Shown here: positions 11,901 to 26,900 of the stretch, piece by piece | How positions within the stretch are numbered: the first letter of the stretch is position 1 | Layout: every line of letters begins with the position of its first letter | NCBI GenBank assembly: GCA_013400975.1 | Contig: WBMZ01008988.1 | Location: forward strand, 62,001-126,000 | DNA: 64,000 nt | Direction of reading: 5' to 3' | Source of the DNA: Atrichornis clamosus | Lineage: Eukaryota; Chordata; Aves; Passeriformes; Menuridae | Made by a program: the position numbers and the translations under genes | Notes under the pieces: model-generated | The model's database searches: none | What the model was told of the DNA's origin: nothing | Seen by the model: the letters and a program-made list of their open reading frames with translations, nothing else

Positions 11901-14900
11901 TGTGAAGGCTTAGGCCATAGGAACGTGGAGGAGGAAGGACTCTGCTGGACTGCGACATCCGTGTATGGAAACAAAAGGAGAATACACGTTCTTGGGATCC
12001 TAAGTCCCTTACTGAGTCTTGAATATTCAAGAAATATTGGGTATTAGGAGCTTAAAAAGTTGGAAATACTCTGTAGGAGTTGTCATACAAGTTTTCAGAG
12101 CATGCATTGCGTGAGTATTTTCTTCACACGTCACTCTTGCAATGCCTTGTACCTCTTTCTCGTGTGTTGGTGCTCTCCTGTGTGAAAGGAAAGGTGACCA
12201 AAACCTTCTGGGGGAAAGCAGATTGACACATTAATGAAGGTGTAACATTATCATGTGAATAGTGGCTCATATAATAACAAAGACTGTTTCTATAGGTTCA
12301 TGGATTAGCCTGTGAAGATACCTTACAACAGGATGGCAAATAAAAATTGATAGGAAATATCAGAAAAAGTATGAGAAATTATACTTGCAGTTTGTATACT
12401 GAGTTAATGTCCTTAAGTTTTCTCTCAGATTCTAATGATTTGTACAAATTGCTTTCAGAGAAAAAAAAAAAATTGCTTCTGAATCTCCCTAATCTCTCTA
12501 TGTCCAATTTTGGGTTTAGTGTTTCTAGGAACATTAACAACATAAGCCTTACTCTCAACATACAATTATGAAGTAAATAAATGATTGGTATACATGCTGT
12601 TACACATCTGAGACAAAAGAGAGCAAAAGGAGAAACAGGGTAAAACTTCTTTAATCTGTCTGGTGGATGTGTAAAATGTGTGCATCCACTGAACTATTCA
12701 TTCTGAACTCCTGTTACAGAAAATGAAAGCGTGTGCTTTTAAGAAATGATTCATTTGATCTATTTGGCTATCTGCTTTAGGGTGCAATTTATTTTATCAC
12801 AGACTCTTATCTGTGTTGACTGAATCTTCATTTATCGTGAAGGGAGACAGGAATGGTTAGCTGTCTGTGGACAGACGAGTCCCAGTGAAGATTACTTCAG
12901 CTTTCATGTCTGTTACCCTGATAATGCACAGAAGCCTTTGCAGTGATAGTTCTTGATCATTTTGTTTAAATGGGACCTTCAAGCTGCATTTTCTAAAGTA
13001 AAGTAATACACACATTAGGGTAAGATGAACTACACTGGTCTTACATGCAATGTATAATCTAATGAAACTTTTTGAATGGGGTGAATTGCTTAAAGAAAAA
13101 CTAGTACCTCAGAAACATACTGCTTTTTTTAAACAGATCTGTTCATCCATCTTTTAAAGATGGTTGAATTGTGGTACTGTTGTTAAGCTTCTTAATAGGA
13201 TGCATGTGATGTTATAAAAGAGCTCCTGCAGATCTCTCTCAGTGTCTGTTTGCAGTGTTTTGTGGCATAAGTTATATGAGCTTCTATGGTAGGAAGGATC
13301 TGTTCTGAATTTATTTACTGGTAAATGTCTACATTGCATAAAATGAGTATTGGGGGCGTAGCTGACTTCTGGTGTAGTTAGGGAAAGCTGCATTTTTAGA
13401 ACCATAATCAGCCACATGGACTAAACGCTGCTAATGGTTACTGAACTCACCAGCTAGAAAAACGAAACTCTAATGCTGAAAAATGAACTTACTAGGGATT
13501 TGAGATAATGTGAATGAAAAGACAGGTAAATATTTTCTGTGATATAAGTGTCTCTTAAATCCTTTTTCTCAGGCTGTAGTTTGGCTTTCCGGTAAAGTGT
13601 GGCTAGTGGAGATTTTGCTTGTCATGTGCTTTAGTCTATAGCTCCTTCATTTGGTAAAAATATTCAAGAAGTCACACTGTAAACTAGATCACTGAAATGA
13701 TCCATCACTAAAAGTATAACCCTATTTTGGAGGGTGATGGCAAAACTAGGTTTGGGTAGTTTCATCTGTAGTTGGCCCCAGAAGTTTTACTGTGGTAACT
13801 AAGGAGACAACAACGAAGAAAGGGTCTCAAAAGAGACTCCAGCTTGCAAGTTGGTACCTTATGAAATTGTGCTCATAGTTGATCCTTAAGTACTGTCAAA
13901 ATTCTACTTTCTTACTTTTGAGAGAAACTGAGAAAAAGAAACGACTCTGAAATGTATTGGTATAGCAACTGCGATCCTTTAGATAGCATATTTAAATTGT
14001 AATCAAGACTTGTATCTATATACATTATGACATTTTTGCATCCACATCCTACTGCTGAACAATTCTAAATTTTGCTGTGTTCAAACCATGTGTGCATCCA
14101 AGATCCTTGTGTCTAGCTGTGGGAGCTTCATCTTTGCAGATTTATTTTAAAACCACAGAATTAAGGGCTAGCTGGTCTGTTATTGTGGAAGCTTTAAGTT
14201 AAGCTGCTAATGAATGTGCGTTAATTTTATTACAGCTAATGGGGCTGCAACATTAGTAAGTGTAGTTTATCTTATATTTCTGTAAGCTCTTATCCTATTG
14301 ATTACAGCCTGATGTATTTCTCCATATCTTATGCATAACTGATTTTGCTGGAATTCTGTTGACAGGTTGATGTTTATGTGTATTCTGTGATTTAGAGTTA
14401 AATCACTTGTTGAGTTTGTACAAAGATGGTTGAGAATATGCCAAGTGAACAAAGTAATGAGTATAAATCTTTCCTTACTGCTGAGTGTTGCAGTTAAATT
14501 CAGACATGTTGTCTTTAATTTGTGTTCTCCATTTTTCCTTTAATTTCTTTAATCTAGAAGCAGTTAGGAGTCAGATTAGGGTGCTGTGGAGGCAGCAGTA
14601 CTATAAAGCATGTTTATGTGCAGTGGTTTTTTTGTTGTTATATTTTTCTCTTACATGCTGACAAATCCCTTTAGGATTGAGACTCTGGAGTCTCAACTAA
14701 ATGGGACATAGCTGGTTAATGTATCCCTATTGCTTCATACAGGTTAAAGTTAGGTGGCTTATGTGTGTACACGGACTGTTTTTCATTAGTTGTAATTTTT
14801 GGGCATTAGGTCAATATGATGGAATATTATACAACTATACACTAAAGCATTGCTTGAAAACATTGTCAGTGCGCAGTAGTAGTAGTGGTGAAAAACCCTC

Positions 14901-15836
14901 ACATTGGCCTAAGAAGGTAGAATAGAACAAACCAGAAAATGCATAGAGAAAGGTGAGAGGAGTGCTAAAGCCTGTGGAATAACCTCTGCAAAAGGAGTGA
15001 CAGACTAGGACTTGAACAAGATTGAACTGAAGCTAAGAAAGGAGGAAGCTAAAGCTGTGAGTTGCTCGAGGCAAGGTAAATGGAGTATGATAGTTCTTGT
15101 TTTGGAACAGATGGTGAATGAGAAGATGCACAAATTATCAGGAGATTAAAAACAAACAAGAGGAAGTGGTTCTTCTCACAGCACATAGTTAAGCTATTCA
15201 GCTCTGCTGCAGTGTGTTCTTGATGCTAAAAATTTACATTCTTTAATAAAGCACCTGCCCAGTTTCACAGGGAGGGGTGGGGTGGAATCCATCAAGTGCT
15301 ATTGAACACAAAACCACTGGTCTCAGATGTAAAGAAGTTTTGAATCTCTAAAATATAAGGAGAGTTTCATTGTTGGTTACATTTGCCATTGTACTACGTT
15401 GTTCCCTATGTGTTCTGTAATAGTTACTACTAGGTAGGAGAGTGACATGGGCATTTGGTTTAATGTAGCCTGCTTTAATTTAGTTTTGTGCTTTTTTGAA
15501 TAAGGATGGGATGGTGTTACGTGGGAATGGTAGGGGAAACTGTAAGATGAGCAGTATGTGAAGTATTGGGAAGCCAACCATCATCTAGTGAAGGGGAATG
15601 GCTTTTGAAAGAGCATATGAAGCACAGTGCTTAGTAGCAGAATGAAGGGGTGCATACAGCAACACAAACCCCAGCGAAGTTTGTTAAAGCTTCATGACTA
15701 CCTTTAAAGAAACACAAACCCCCAAACTTCAGTGTTTATATTGTTCGTTACTGTATTAATGCTTGTTATACTTGCCCTGTTCATTGTCTACGTTATGAAG
15801 TTTTGGAAGCTGATTGACTTCATTCAAATTTTACAG

Positions 15837-15934
15837 GGGTGGAGGTCTCAAACTGAATTTCATGGCTTTTGTGGAAGCAGACAGCTGGATAGAGAAGAGG
15901 TTATACCATGGCTCCAGCTGAGAGAGGCAGTAAG
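15837..15934 (+). other. SNRK: Candidate untranslated internal exon of SNRK
   Basis: A 98-base segment bounded by a plausible acceptor (T-rich 'ttcaaattttacag' ending at 15836) and a strong donor (TAAG|GTGAGC, GT at 15935-15936). It has two upstream ATGs. One at 15862 opens a 19-codon frame stopping at 15921. One at 15908, in the strong context ACCATGG, stays open to the donor. If spliced to the exon starting at 17256, that second frame stops at 17309, before the SNRK start. SNRK genes are known to have more than one 5' UTR exon, but there is no transcript evidence here. Confidence 0.35.
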
Positions 15935-17255
15935 GTGAGCTTGTTAAACATCAGAGAATCCTTATAGGACCCCCAACCTTGTAATTGAATTCATATGAAA
16001 CCAGGTTCATTAGTTTCACTGTCTGTGAAATAACTTGTTTAGCAGGGAGTGTTTTTAATCTCATGCTTACATTTCAACTTGAGAATAACTGATGTAAGGG
16101 GCTGTTTGCCAGCTTCCTTTTCAGAGATTTTCTTTTTGAAGTTCAGTTTTGAAACTGAAAATATATTCTAAAGAGCTATGTTTTCTGTATTTTAGAGTTG
16201 GCAATGAGCCATCTAATTTCCATATTACTCTGCACTCAGAGTTGGAGAAATAGTTAGCTTTTTGATAGGTAGTTTTTTTTTTTTAAACCTCCATCTAAGT
16301 TTATGCAGGAATAGTTTTTGGGATGGTTTGTATGTGGAATAAAATGGCAATGGGACAAAAGACCTTCAAAACCGGTTTTGAATATGTATGTTTTATAAGT
16401 TGGGTATTGTTTGTTTAAATGCCAAATACCTGGTAAGCAGGAGTTCAGCACATAAAAGCTGAACTCTTGAGTTTTCTCTGCTTCCTTCCCACTCTTCTTC
16501 CCTTCTCCTGACTCATTCCCAGGACTGCTGAACATATGCAGCCTATCTCCAAAGTTTTTATCACCAGTTTGTATAACTTCAGTCAAAATATTTAACAAGA
16601 CATTTTATTTAGCTCTAAGTATAGCCAACCCAAATGTTTAATTTCAGCCTTTAAAGCTTTGTTCATTTGTTGTAATTATGGTATTGATTGATAATGCTCC
16701 AGCTAGTTAGAGTAACAATATTAAGTATTGTATGTCACTCTGAACTTTGCTAAACAAACAGAAAGCTGTTAAAAGGGAGGAGGTAAAAGTCCAAAGTCAT
16801 GCCATCAGAACTTTGTATTAGAACTGTTTCATGTGCACTATGAAAGGAAATGCCAAAAAAAAGGTGTCAAGTATGTTCCTCTTGCTGATATTCTGTGCTG
16901 CCCAGCTGTTTTATAATGTAGCTGGAAAAGCTACAGATTTCAGCAGTCCTTATAACACCGATTTCTTCAAGTGCTGCATGAAAGGTTTCTGACTCAAGAC
17001 AATGAAGGCCACTGAATATGAGACAAATTTTCATTATTGCAGTGTTGAAACACACTTTCTTCAAATATACCGATAATGTGATGTCAGAAATCTGCAAGTT
17101 AGCACAGCAAGGCTTATTAAACCCTTTGCAAAAATTCCTGAAGATTATTTCATAAATAATCTGTAGTAATGTGCTAATGTAACTTTAGGATAATCACAGG
17201 ATAACAATTTTGCTTACTTTTATACAGATATATAATCTTGTCTCTCTATTTTTAG

Positions 17256-17949
17256 GTATGCTTGGCAGTGATGACGGACTATTTATTTGCATCAGATACT
17301 CTTATATGAAAATACCACGTTTTCAAAGATCTTAAATATTGTTTCATCTTCTGAAGCAGAATGGCAGGCTTCAAACGAGGATATGATGGAAAAATTGCAG
17401 GATTGTATGACTTGGATAAAACTTTGGGCAGAGGCCATTTTGCTGTGGTCAAACTTGCTCGGCATGTCTTTACAGGTGAAAAAGTAGCAGTAAAAGTAAT
17501 TGACAAGACCAAACTGGACACCTTAGCCACTGGGCATCTCTTTCAAGAAGTTAGGTGCATGAAGCTAGTGCAGCATCCCAACATAGTGCGGCTGTATGAA
17601 GTGATTGACACCCAGACGAAGCTTTATCTAATCTTAGAGCTAGGTGATGGCGGAGATATGTTTGATTACATCATGAAACATGAAGAAGGTTTGAATGAGG
17701 ATCTGGCAAAAAAATATTTCGCTCAAATAGTTCATGCTATATCCTACTGCCATAAACTGCATGTAGTTCATAGAGACTTAAAACCAGAGAATGTGGTTTT
17801 CTTTGAAAAACAAGGACTTGTGAAATTGACTGACTTTGGCTTCAGCAACAAATTTCAGCCTGGAAAGAAGCTCACCACAAGCTGTGGATCTCTTGCGTAT
17901 TCTGCTCCTGAAATTTTACTTGGGGATGAATACGATGCACCAGCAGTGG
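17256..17949 (+). CDS. SNRK: SNRK start-codon exon (coding 17361-17949)
   Basis: The acceptor AG at 17254-17255 follows 'tcttgtctctctattttt'. A 105-base 5' UTR precedes ATG 17361. The exon codes residues 1-196 plus the first base of codon 197: the whole kinase N-lobe, the catalytic loop (HRDLKPEN), DFG and the activation loop ([13 protein letters not shown]). The donor is GTGG|GTATGT with GT at 17950-17951. Without splicing the frame would add only about 10 codons and stop at 17981, so a retained-intron product would lack the rest of the kinase C-lobe. Confidence 0.97.
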
Positions 17950-20900
17950 GTATGTATGTCCTCTTTGAATTCAACCCATAATCTATAAATGTAAATACCA
18001 TGACACTGTACCTTTCTGTTTTCTGTTTCAAGATAGTGCCATTTGTGGAAGATAGCTAATTTGCAAGAAGTCATACAACCTGTATGAGCTGTGGATGAGT
18101 TAATGCTCGAGCAGCTCTGTTTGAAGAAGATGCTTAAACATTCTCAAAAGTGTTTAAAAGTTGGTTTTGTATTGTGATGCAATTGTATACATTGTAATTA
18201 ATTTTTATTAATAATAATGTGGATGCAATGTATATATTTGTAAATATTTTCTTAGAGAACTCATCTTCTTTTTGGAAAAGTGTCTGTTTTAAATTTATTT
18301 TTAACATAACCCCACACTCCCTTGCACCCAACCACCAGTGATTTTCTTTGCTCAGTTTAGCCATAGAGGAATAGTATTGTGAGCCCAGGCTGCTTGCATC
18401 TTCTGCTGCAGGTGCTAGGAAGCCATTTGTACCAAGTACTAACTCAGCTATCAAGGGAGGAGACAGGGAATTAAAGAAAGCTTCAACTCCCTCTACCCCT
18501 TCTCTGCCATTTTTTTGAGAACTGAAAGTAGGGGATGAGTTCTCAGTTGCTCCTGTTGTGTAAAAGGTAAAAGAAATAGTAAGGTGTAAATGAGTCTGCA
18601 TATTTCAAGCTGAAAAGTGAAGTGCAGGATGGGCTACTACATATAATTCTCCTACTGTCTCTCTTAGGTCTACTGCATACTCTACTAGAAGTAATTTAGA
18701 GGTCTTTTTAGAATAGCCGTAAACATTTATGGTCACTGAATATTGTCCTGTAGTCATATAGGTTGCTTAAATCTGTTACTTGAGGTACAACTCACTTCTG
18801 CAACAGGTTTATGTTCATATAATTCCAAATGGTGCTTCAAAAATAGCTTCTTGTTCTTTGCTCAGTTCAGTGTCTGATACTTTTACTCTCTAAATAGCAC
18901 CCATTAGGACTCTGTACACAGCTCTGTGTTTTGCCATGTTTTATTGTAGTTGCTGTAGTGATGGTTTAAATTAAGACGAAGTTGTCCATGTTTTTGCTAA
19001 CTTGCCTGAGGTAAACAGTCAGCTAAATTTGTGTGCTGACAGGCGCACTGTTGAACTACCATTCTTGCATTCTTTTTAATAGAAATATTTTTAGCTACCA
19101 GATACTATGGTCTTTGCCTAAACATTTGAGTAACACTTCCTGGCTTCTGACTTTGAATAGGTATTGTACTCTGGATTTTCTGGGCTTGAAAGTACTTTCT
19201 CAGGTGTGCTGTAATTAGGAACTTTGGATCTCTGTTGTTTGTGGGTTTGCAAATTTGTGTTGATGCTACAGTGATGCTTTACAAAATGATTTCTGTTTAG
19301 AGTCAGATATTTTAGATGAGTTGATTCTGGTTTTATTAGTGGCAAGCTAGAGCTTCTAACTCCTGAGGTCTGTGTTCATCTGTGTGTCTTTATTTGAGAA
19401 TTTCATGAAGCATGAGTGTAACAGATTGCAGTGACCTTCAAAACTAGATGGAAAAGTGCCTTTGTTAAGTATTCTGTACACAAAAGTGCCTTATGTGAAG
19501 TATTTCTTGAAAAATGAAATAGCTGTCCACTTTTGAAGGATGAGCAAAAAATGAAGTTTTTATACTGCTGTCCAATTGAACATGCTTGGAAAAAAAGGAG
19601 GAGTATGGGGATTAATGGGGGAAAGGGAATTAGGAGCATTAGGACCAGACTGTCCGACCTGAATTATATAGTTAACAAAGCATGCTTTGGACCTCTTAGT
19701 GATAAATGTAACAATGTTTCTTAGAGGACCCAGGAAGCAATTAAGGAGGTTAACTTTTGAATAGCTAAAAGAAAATTTTTGAATGGATTCACAGAGGAGA
19801 AGGTCTGGCTAATAGAGAATGGATTGATGTGAATAGTAGAAAAATTAGGAGAAAATGAAACTCTTCTAACTGATGGCTAAGGATGCCAGTTAACTTCTAC
19901 TTCTGAGAGTATTTAAATACACATCAGGGGTTAGTTTCTGCTTACTTATTCCCCAGTATGTGCTCTCAGTTACTGGATACTTAGAACTTCTATCCTAGTT
20001 GACCAATTGCAGTGCTTCTATCCTCACATTTTAGTGGCTTATTTTTCATCATTTTGTAATACACTACAAACTCTCTATAAAGTACTGTCAGTTTAACAGA
20101 GTAAAAATACCAAAATTTTCTACAAGATGCCAATAAGATGGTGACCTTGAAGGGTCTGGATTTTCCATTTCTAAAAGGGTTAAAAGGTAAGATACACTAT
20201 ACAAGTTGTCTAAATATGATTTGTGTATTTTAAATGCAAAGATTGTGGGGGAAAAAGTAAAAAAAAAATTAGGGTCTTTAAAGCCTTCTTTCCCCCAAAT
20301 GGAGTCTTAAATGTAGACTCTTAAAAGAACATAAGTTTAGGAAATGTATCATTGACAATGTAATTATGTAACTGAGATATCAGCTTCTGCAAACCTTTCT
20401 TAAACCTGAAAGGTAAGCTTTCATGCTAGGATGAGGTTGTACTTGTGGACTAGAAGTAGGTATAAATTCAGAAGTAAAAATTTTGAAAAGAGAAATGACA
20501 TCAGTTACATTTTGATGCTAGTAATGTGCACGGTGTGTATATATAGCTTGAAATCGTGGTGAAGTGCAGTGAACTCATTCAGCTGTTGGCTGAATGGGGC
20601 TATTAATATTGCAATAATAGTGACTGACAATGGCAAAGATTTTTCTGCCAGTTAGGATGAAATTACATTACAGCTGAACCAATCTAAAAACTAGTTCTTA
20701 GTAGAAGGGAGGTCGTGTTTTCCCCTGCCCCCGTGTGAGCATCTGACCACTTGAAAACCAACTCAGTTTACCAAAAGGACAAATTGAAATGGATTGCCCT
20801 GCTTTATACTCTGTGCATATTAAGGTACATTTGCATTCATTATAGTACTTTTAAACCTTCACACTTGTTTTTATTTACGCAAAATTGTTGTTGCAGAAAA

Positions 20901-23900
20901 TTATTGGAAGAAAAATGGATCAAGGTATATGATGGATTTTTTTGGTCAAAGACCTTTGCCACAAACGTGGCTTTTTTGATCTCCTATGAATAATATTAGA
21001 ATGATTATATAAAAGAAGAGATATTACACTTTCTTTCTACAAACAGCTGAAATATTTAGGTCAAATCTTTATTAAGTTATATGCTTAATAAATATAATGG
21101 AAAAGCTTGCTTTGTAAAAACATAACTGTTTCAGCTAGTTTAGGGATTAATCTCCCCTTTGTGATGTCACTTGAGAGAAGCCTAGTTAATTTAGGACTCT
21201 CATTTCCTTTTGTGTTTAAAGCTGTAGTTATAATGATGCAAGAGGAATGTTGGGCAATGATCTTATGTTCCAAGGGCTTTTCAAAAAGTTGAGTGAGTTA
21301 GATAATGAGAAGTTCTGTTGCTTGTGGTTTCCCATGTTTTTTCATACTTAATTAAAATTTGTTCTGGTCAGAGGAAAGTGAGAGGACTAATTCTGGACAT
21401 AAAGTTCATTTCCTAAATCAAATGGACATACTACTTTAGATCAGAATTATATCTAGAGCAGTGGTGTGATACGGTGAACTCCATCAGTATTTAAAAGTTG
21501 ATAACTACAGATGAGAAAGAATAGAGCATGTTTCTTGTAGTACTCTTCCTTTTGCTCTAGCAGCATCAACAGGGATTGGATCATTAAATAAATAGAAATC
21601 ACCTCTTTTCTAGGTGATGAAATTTGGTTGGAGTTTTTTCAGATCAGTTCTTTCAGAGGAGAACAAGTTCTATTTTAGCTGCCTGGCATCTCTACAAAGT
21701 GTGAAGTGCTGTGTAGGCTACAATAACTCTGGAAGACATAGACACTTCTGATAGGCTTATATTATTGTAGTTGGGTATTCTGTATGTGATTTTGTAGATG
21801 CATGGAAACAGTTGCAGACTAAATCCATTCTTCTGGGGATGAGAAGTAAGCAAATTCAGATTGGAAGGTTGGGATTTTGTGTATTTAGCGCAGTTGAGCA
21901 CTGGCCTATAGAACGGCTCTGCAATACACAAATAACGTTGTCGTTACCATCACAGTTACTTAGCACTGCAGTCTGTCATCACAGCAACACAAAGAGAATG
22001 GTGGCAAGATGTTCCTCGTAAAAGACATGACTAACATGAATATTGTGGTTTCTGTAGCTCAGTGCTATTCAACTTTCAGTTCGTAGTCCAAATGCAGCTT
22101 GCTGCTGCCCTGGAAGTTGCAGATAACTTCCATTGCTTTAGTAATTAGTTATACTGGCTTTCTTGCACAGCTTGGACCTGAGTATCCTCTGTCAATCCGG
22201 TAAAACTATGTATTCATTATCTAGTCATATGTCTTTGATCACTAAAGGAAACAGAGGCTTTGTTATACATACCTTCTGCTTTCCTGAGATGATGATACAC
22301 TGCTTTTAGTCCCGCTTTGTGTGTGTTGGAATGATCCCAAATTCTTTTGTTTTGTTTTTGCGTCAAGCCTTTGCAAGGGCATCTTACTTTAATATAGTGT
22401 TGGTGGGGGTCTTTAGTGTTTCAAAGCTTCAGCCATGTTCACATGGTGTTTGAGCATAGCTGAGCAGCCCCAGTGACCCTGTCTGGCCTGCATGGAGCTA
22501 GTTCTGATGTTACTGGGTATGTGTAACACTTTATTCACAAACTGAATGACTAATGTAAGCCTATGCCCAATGGCTATATACAGTAACCTTTTGCACTATA
22601 AAAATACTGAATATAAAGTTTGCTTGACTGGTATTAAAAAAAGGCTGTAAGATACTTGCAAACCATTGAGCATACCTGGCAGCATTTTGGAGTTTCAGTA
22701 TGCTCAGAATTGGATTATAGCCAAATTTGACAGAAATGAAAAGCAAGAATTCCTACACAAGCATTTCTCTGCTTGTTTTGTTTTGAACATCTCCCTTCTT
22801 AATGTTGTATTGCAACACTTCAGATGATTTTTACTTAGATACATTATGGAATGAGCTTGAAGCTGGAAGGGTGCAGAAAGCTAAAAGTGTAATACTTAGC
22901 TGCTTGCAGTATAAGGTCTGCTTTCCCTTCCATTTTGCTTGCTTCAGTGCAGAGCTACCCCTTCTCATGTGCTGCACTGTGTTCCATGGCTGGCCATTTG
23001 ATGAACTGGTTTTTATCAGCTAACTTGACAGAAAACTGTTAGAAAGCCAAAAACTGACAGAAAGCCTGTTTTCTGCAGGCTTAACTTCTGCCAGGTTAGC
23101 AGAGCTGTTTGTTCCCTTAGGATTGAGTGGAAAAGCTGGTGCACAGGAGGTGAAGGGAGCATGCAGCTTTGGAGTAGAGTTCTGGGGGAAGGCGATAGGA
23201 ACTGTCTCTTTTGTGTTATTAAGTTTAGGTAAGATCAACTCTGCCTGGCTCACTTACCTTCACCTTCTGTGTAAGAGAAACTCCTTTGACTGACATTCAT
23301 CAAGTATCATTGCCAGTGTATTTTTAAGAGAATTGCACACTTTAATTCTCAACTTCAAGTATATTATGAAGCAGAACAGAAGGAATTGATGTAAGTACCA
23401 GGGGTATTTCTGTCCTGCTGTCTCCTCCTGTGTACCTGTGTTTGTGGCCATGCTTTTCTGCCCTCTCCCAGCTGTGCTGTGTATCTTATGCTGCTGAACA
23501 AACTGAGTCAAATTTGAAAAATTATCAAAAATTAACTTCTTTTTAGAAGGAATTGGTTGTAGAACACTTTTAGAAAGTCACTGGGTTATCTTAAGATAGC
23601 AAAGAATTTATGTTCTGTGGCGATTTGTATGCAGGTAGTAAAATTTATTTTTAATGAAAGAGGAGTTCAGTTTTCATGCAGTATGCTATCATTTGATTTT
23701 TTTTCCCCATAAATCTAATTGCTGTATTGATAAGAAATACTTTTAATACCTAAAATTGAGGATGTTTTACTGCAAGTATTGGAGCCTAGCTTCAGAAGTG
23801 AAGCTGTGATGTGATGGGGCTGCAGTGAATGGTGGAGTCTGTGATCCTGATAACTTCTCAGTAAATCTGAGCAAGCTAATATTTATGAAGTATAATTTCT

Positions 23901-26900
23901 GTTCTGTTCTGGATTACTTTATGCAAAAGTTTTAATGCATTCATCAGTAAACTGCTGGGTGAAGCAAACAATAATTTATCCAAGTGAAACTACAGAGAAG
24001 AAGCTGTCTAGATAGTCTTCAGTTACTGCCATATCAGCTAAACTGTAATTTAAGTATGGGGATATAGTAATGTTGCTGTGTTCATGGGAGAACTGTTTCA
24101 TAGTATTTCGAACTGCTCTTGTGGAGCAAGATTTCATTATGGTGAATACACCTCTACAGCTAGGAAGCTTAATTTCATGTGTCTTCCAAACCAATACTCA
24201 GATTAATTCTTTCCAGCCCGTGAAGGGGGCTGATTAATTTAGCAACACAAATCTAGTGGGACCAAAATCGGTGGTCTACTACCTAGTTATAAACCAGCTG
24301 CCCAAGTTTTGCATTCATGTGTAAAGCTGTATTAAATTTTAAATTAAGTACAAATTATACAGCTAAAACGTGTAGGAAAAGATAGTCCATCAGAAAATCT
24401 GAAGAATTTTAAAGATGCCAGGATCATATTGTCTTTATATACAAAAACAGAACAAAATCTTTGCAGTGAAACCTGTATATAAGCTGTATGTGCTGTATAG
24501 ACTTTGATATGTCCAATGATTTTGAGAACATTTTTTATAAAGGAAAAAACTTCCTTTTATATTTAACTAATGAATATTGGGTTTTATCCTGGCTAATTAT
24601 TTTCTGTAGTACTGGTATTGGAATCCATGCAGAAAATGTTGGTTTGGTTTTTTAGTATAGATTCAGTAACTTTTTGTGGCTAAAATAACAGATATCAAAG
24701 GAGATAGAATATGTTTCTAAATGCAGAATGGATGATTTGAGGTAAAACAGGCTGTTTTGGAATGAAGGCAGTGGCATGCATTCAGTAAGACCTTTCAGCG
24801 GTGGTGTTTTCTGTTAAAATATCCTTACTGAAATTCAAGATGCATTAGTTACTAAAATGAAATGAACAACTGTTTGTATTTTAACGGTTTTACTCAACCA
24901 GCAAAACCCATGCTGTTGACTTCAGGGAAAAATAATGAAATCATAGAATGGTTTGGGTTGGAAGGGACCTTAAAGGGCGTGTATTCCCAACCCCCTGCCA
25001 TGGGCAGCGACACCTCTCACTAGACCAGGTTGCTCAGAGCCCCATCCAGCCTGGCCTCGAACACTTCCAGTGATGGGTTATCCACAGCTTCTCTGGGCAA
25101 CGTGTTCCTGTGTCTCACCACCCTTGTACTGAAGAATTTCTTCCTAATATCCAATATAAACCTTCTCTCTCTCAGTTTAAGCATCACCCTTTGTCCTGTC
25201 ACTCCATGCCTGTGTAAAAAGTCCCTCTCCAGCTCTCTTGTAGCCCCTTTATGTACTGGAAGGTACTGTAAGGCCTCCCTGGAGCCTTCTCTTCTCCAGG
25301 CTGAACTAGCCCAACTCCCTCAGTCTGTCTCAACAGGAGAGGTGCTCCAGCCTTCTGACCACCTTCCTGGCCTCCTCTGGACTCACTGCAGCAGGTCCAC
25401 ATCCTCCTTCTGTTGGTGCCTCCAGAGTACTAGTACTAGTTGCCAGATTGAATGAAAACAGGAATTGCTTCCAAAGATAAGACTTAGTTACTGATAATCG
25501 TGTCTTAGTCAAATAAAATAACTTATATAGAACAGACTGTTTCGCCAGACAGATTAGCTAATTAGGAAAATAATTTGCTAAATGCCATTTGCTATTTATG
25601 CTCTTTTTTGGAAGGATGGGGAAAGGAAAAGATTTCTCCTAATTCTCTTGCCTGCTGTGTGTCTTAGTAGTGATAGTGATTGGATTTATGGTGCTTTAAA
25701 AGAAAGAAAAAAAACCAGTTCTGCATGTTAATTTTGAAAATGTTAGCCTTGATTGTGGATGTTTTCTTCTTCAGCCTTCAGCAAGGGAAAAATAAAATCC
25801 CATTTTACAAAGACAAAAAAAAGGTGAATTAACAGATGGTAGCATCTCTGAGAATTAGAGAGGTCAATATAGAAGTTTATTCAAAGCCTCTTTCATTAAA
25901 AATTAAAGAATGAAAGAATAGTTGAATCAGCTAAAAATTGAGTCTCTATGGAAAATGTAATCATTGTTCTTTACTCATACACTTCAAATTTTACAACAGG
26001 TCCAGTTTGAGCATATTCCAGATTTGTCAACAGTCTTTGCACTTTACATGGCAGTGTAAAAATACTTGTGATATATAGAAATGCTGAAATCTTCAACACA
26101 ATTATTCTCTACTATCTTGCTACTGACCTCTTAAAGCTTTTTAGCTTATACAGGAGTAGAAATACTTTTCTTAATCTCCTTTTGAGTTACAAATACATCA
26201 ACAAGCACCATTCAAATGATTCAGTAGTATGATACTACCTTTTATCTTTTGTACTGTAGTATGTAATATTTTCATCACTATTTCTAGTAGAAGTCTCATT
26301 TTCTGCAGTGTTTCACCTGTCATATGAATTTTTACTCTTAAACTGTGTTTTGGTTCTTCAGACGATTATGTGAAGCTATGCTATACGTTTGAGTGTTCAT
26401 TCAGTTTTCCTTAGCCTATGCTGTGAGCAGGTTCTTAAATTCTCACTTGCAACAAGCACGCTTGGCACGTACCCTCATGAGCTTCCAGCCTGTACCTGCT
26501 CCTGAACCCAGTCAAGGTTCCACCCTTCAGTCCAGATGAAGTAGTTCATGATGGGGTTTTTGTGTCTTGAGTTCAAAGGAGCAGTCTGCACGTACTGCCC
26601 AGTTGCTGCCTAGCCCTGAACTTGGCCAGAGTGCAGAGATGCTGATTTTACATAGAGATTATTTCCTATTTAGCTCTGCATACGAGAACTTGGTACTAAG
26701 TCCTGATGGGTTGAATCTCTTCCAAGGCTTGTGTTCAACAGGTTTGTATGGATTGGACTTTCGTCATCCAATCTGCTCTGAAGAGGTTGTAGCAGCAGTG
26801 GTGGAAACATTCTTTAATGTCATAACATACTGCTTAGTGTAACTGCCTATGATCCTGGAAATTGGGGTCCATTTCCACCCTTCATTTATCCACATTCTGT

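Larger units (their letters stand above)
5396..17255 (+). other. SNRK: SNRK first intron interval (5' UTR)
   Basis: From the exon 1 donor (GTAAGT) to the acceptor of the start-codon exon (AG at 17254-17255, after a T/C-rich tract). The first 700 bases are still CpG island and hold GC-rich tandem repeats. The rest is A+T-rich with no recognisable coding sequence or CR1 copy. The one good internal exon candidate is 15837-15934, listed separately; if it is used, this interval is two introns. Confidence 0.65.

Noticed and set aside
17950..17981. Read-through of the first coding exon into the intron as a short isoform
   Set aside because: The donor is strong and the frame stops after about 10 codons; no nearby poly(A) signal convincingly supports a truncated transcript.
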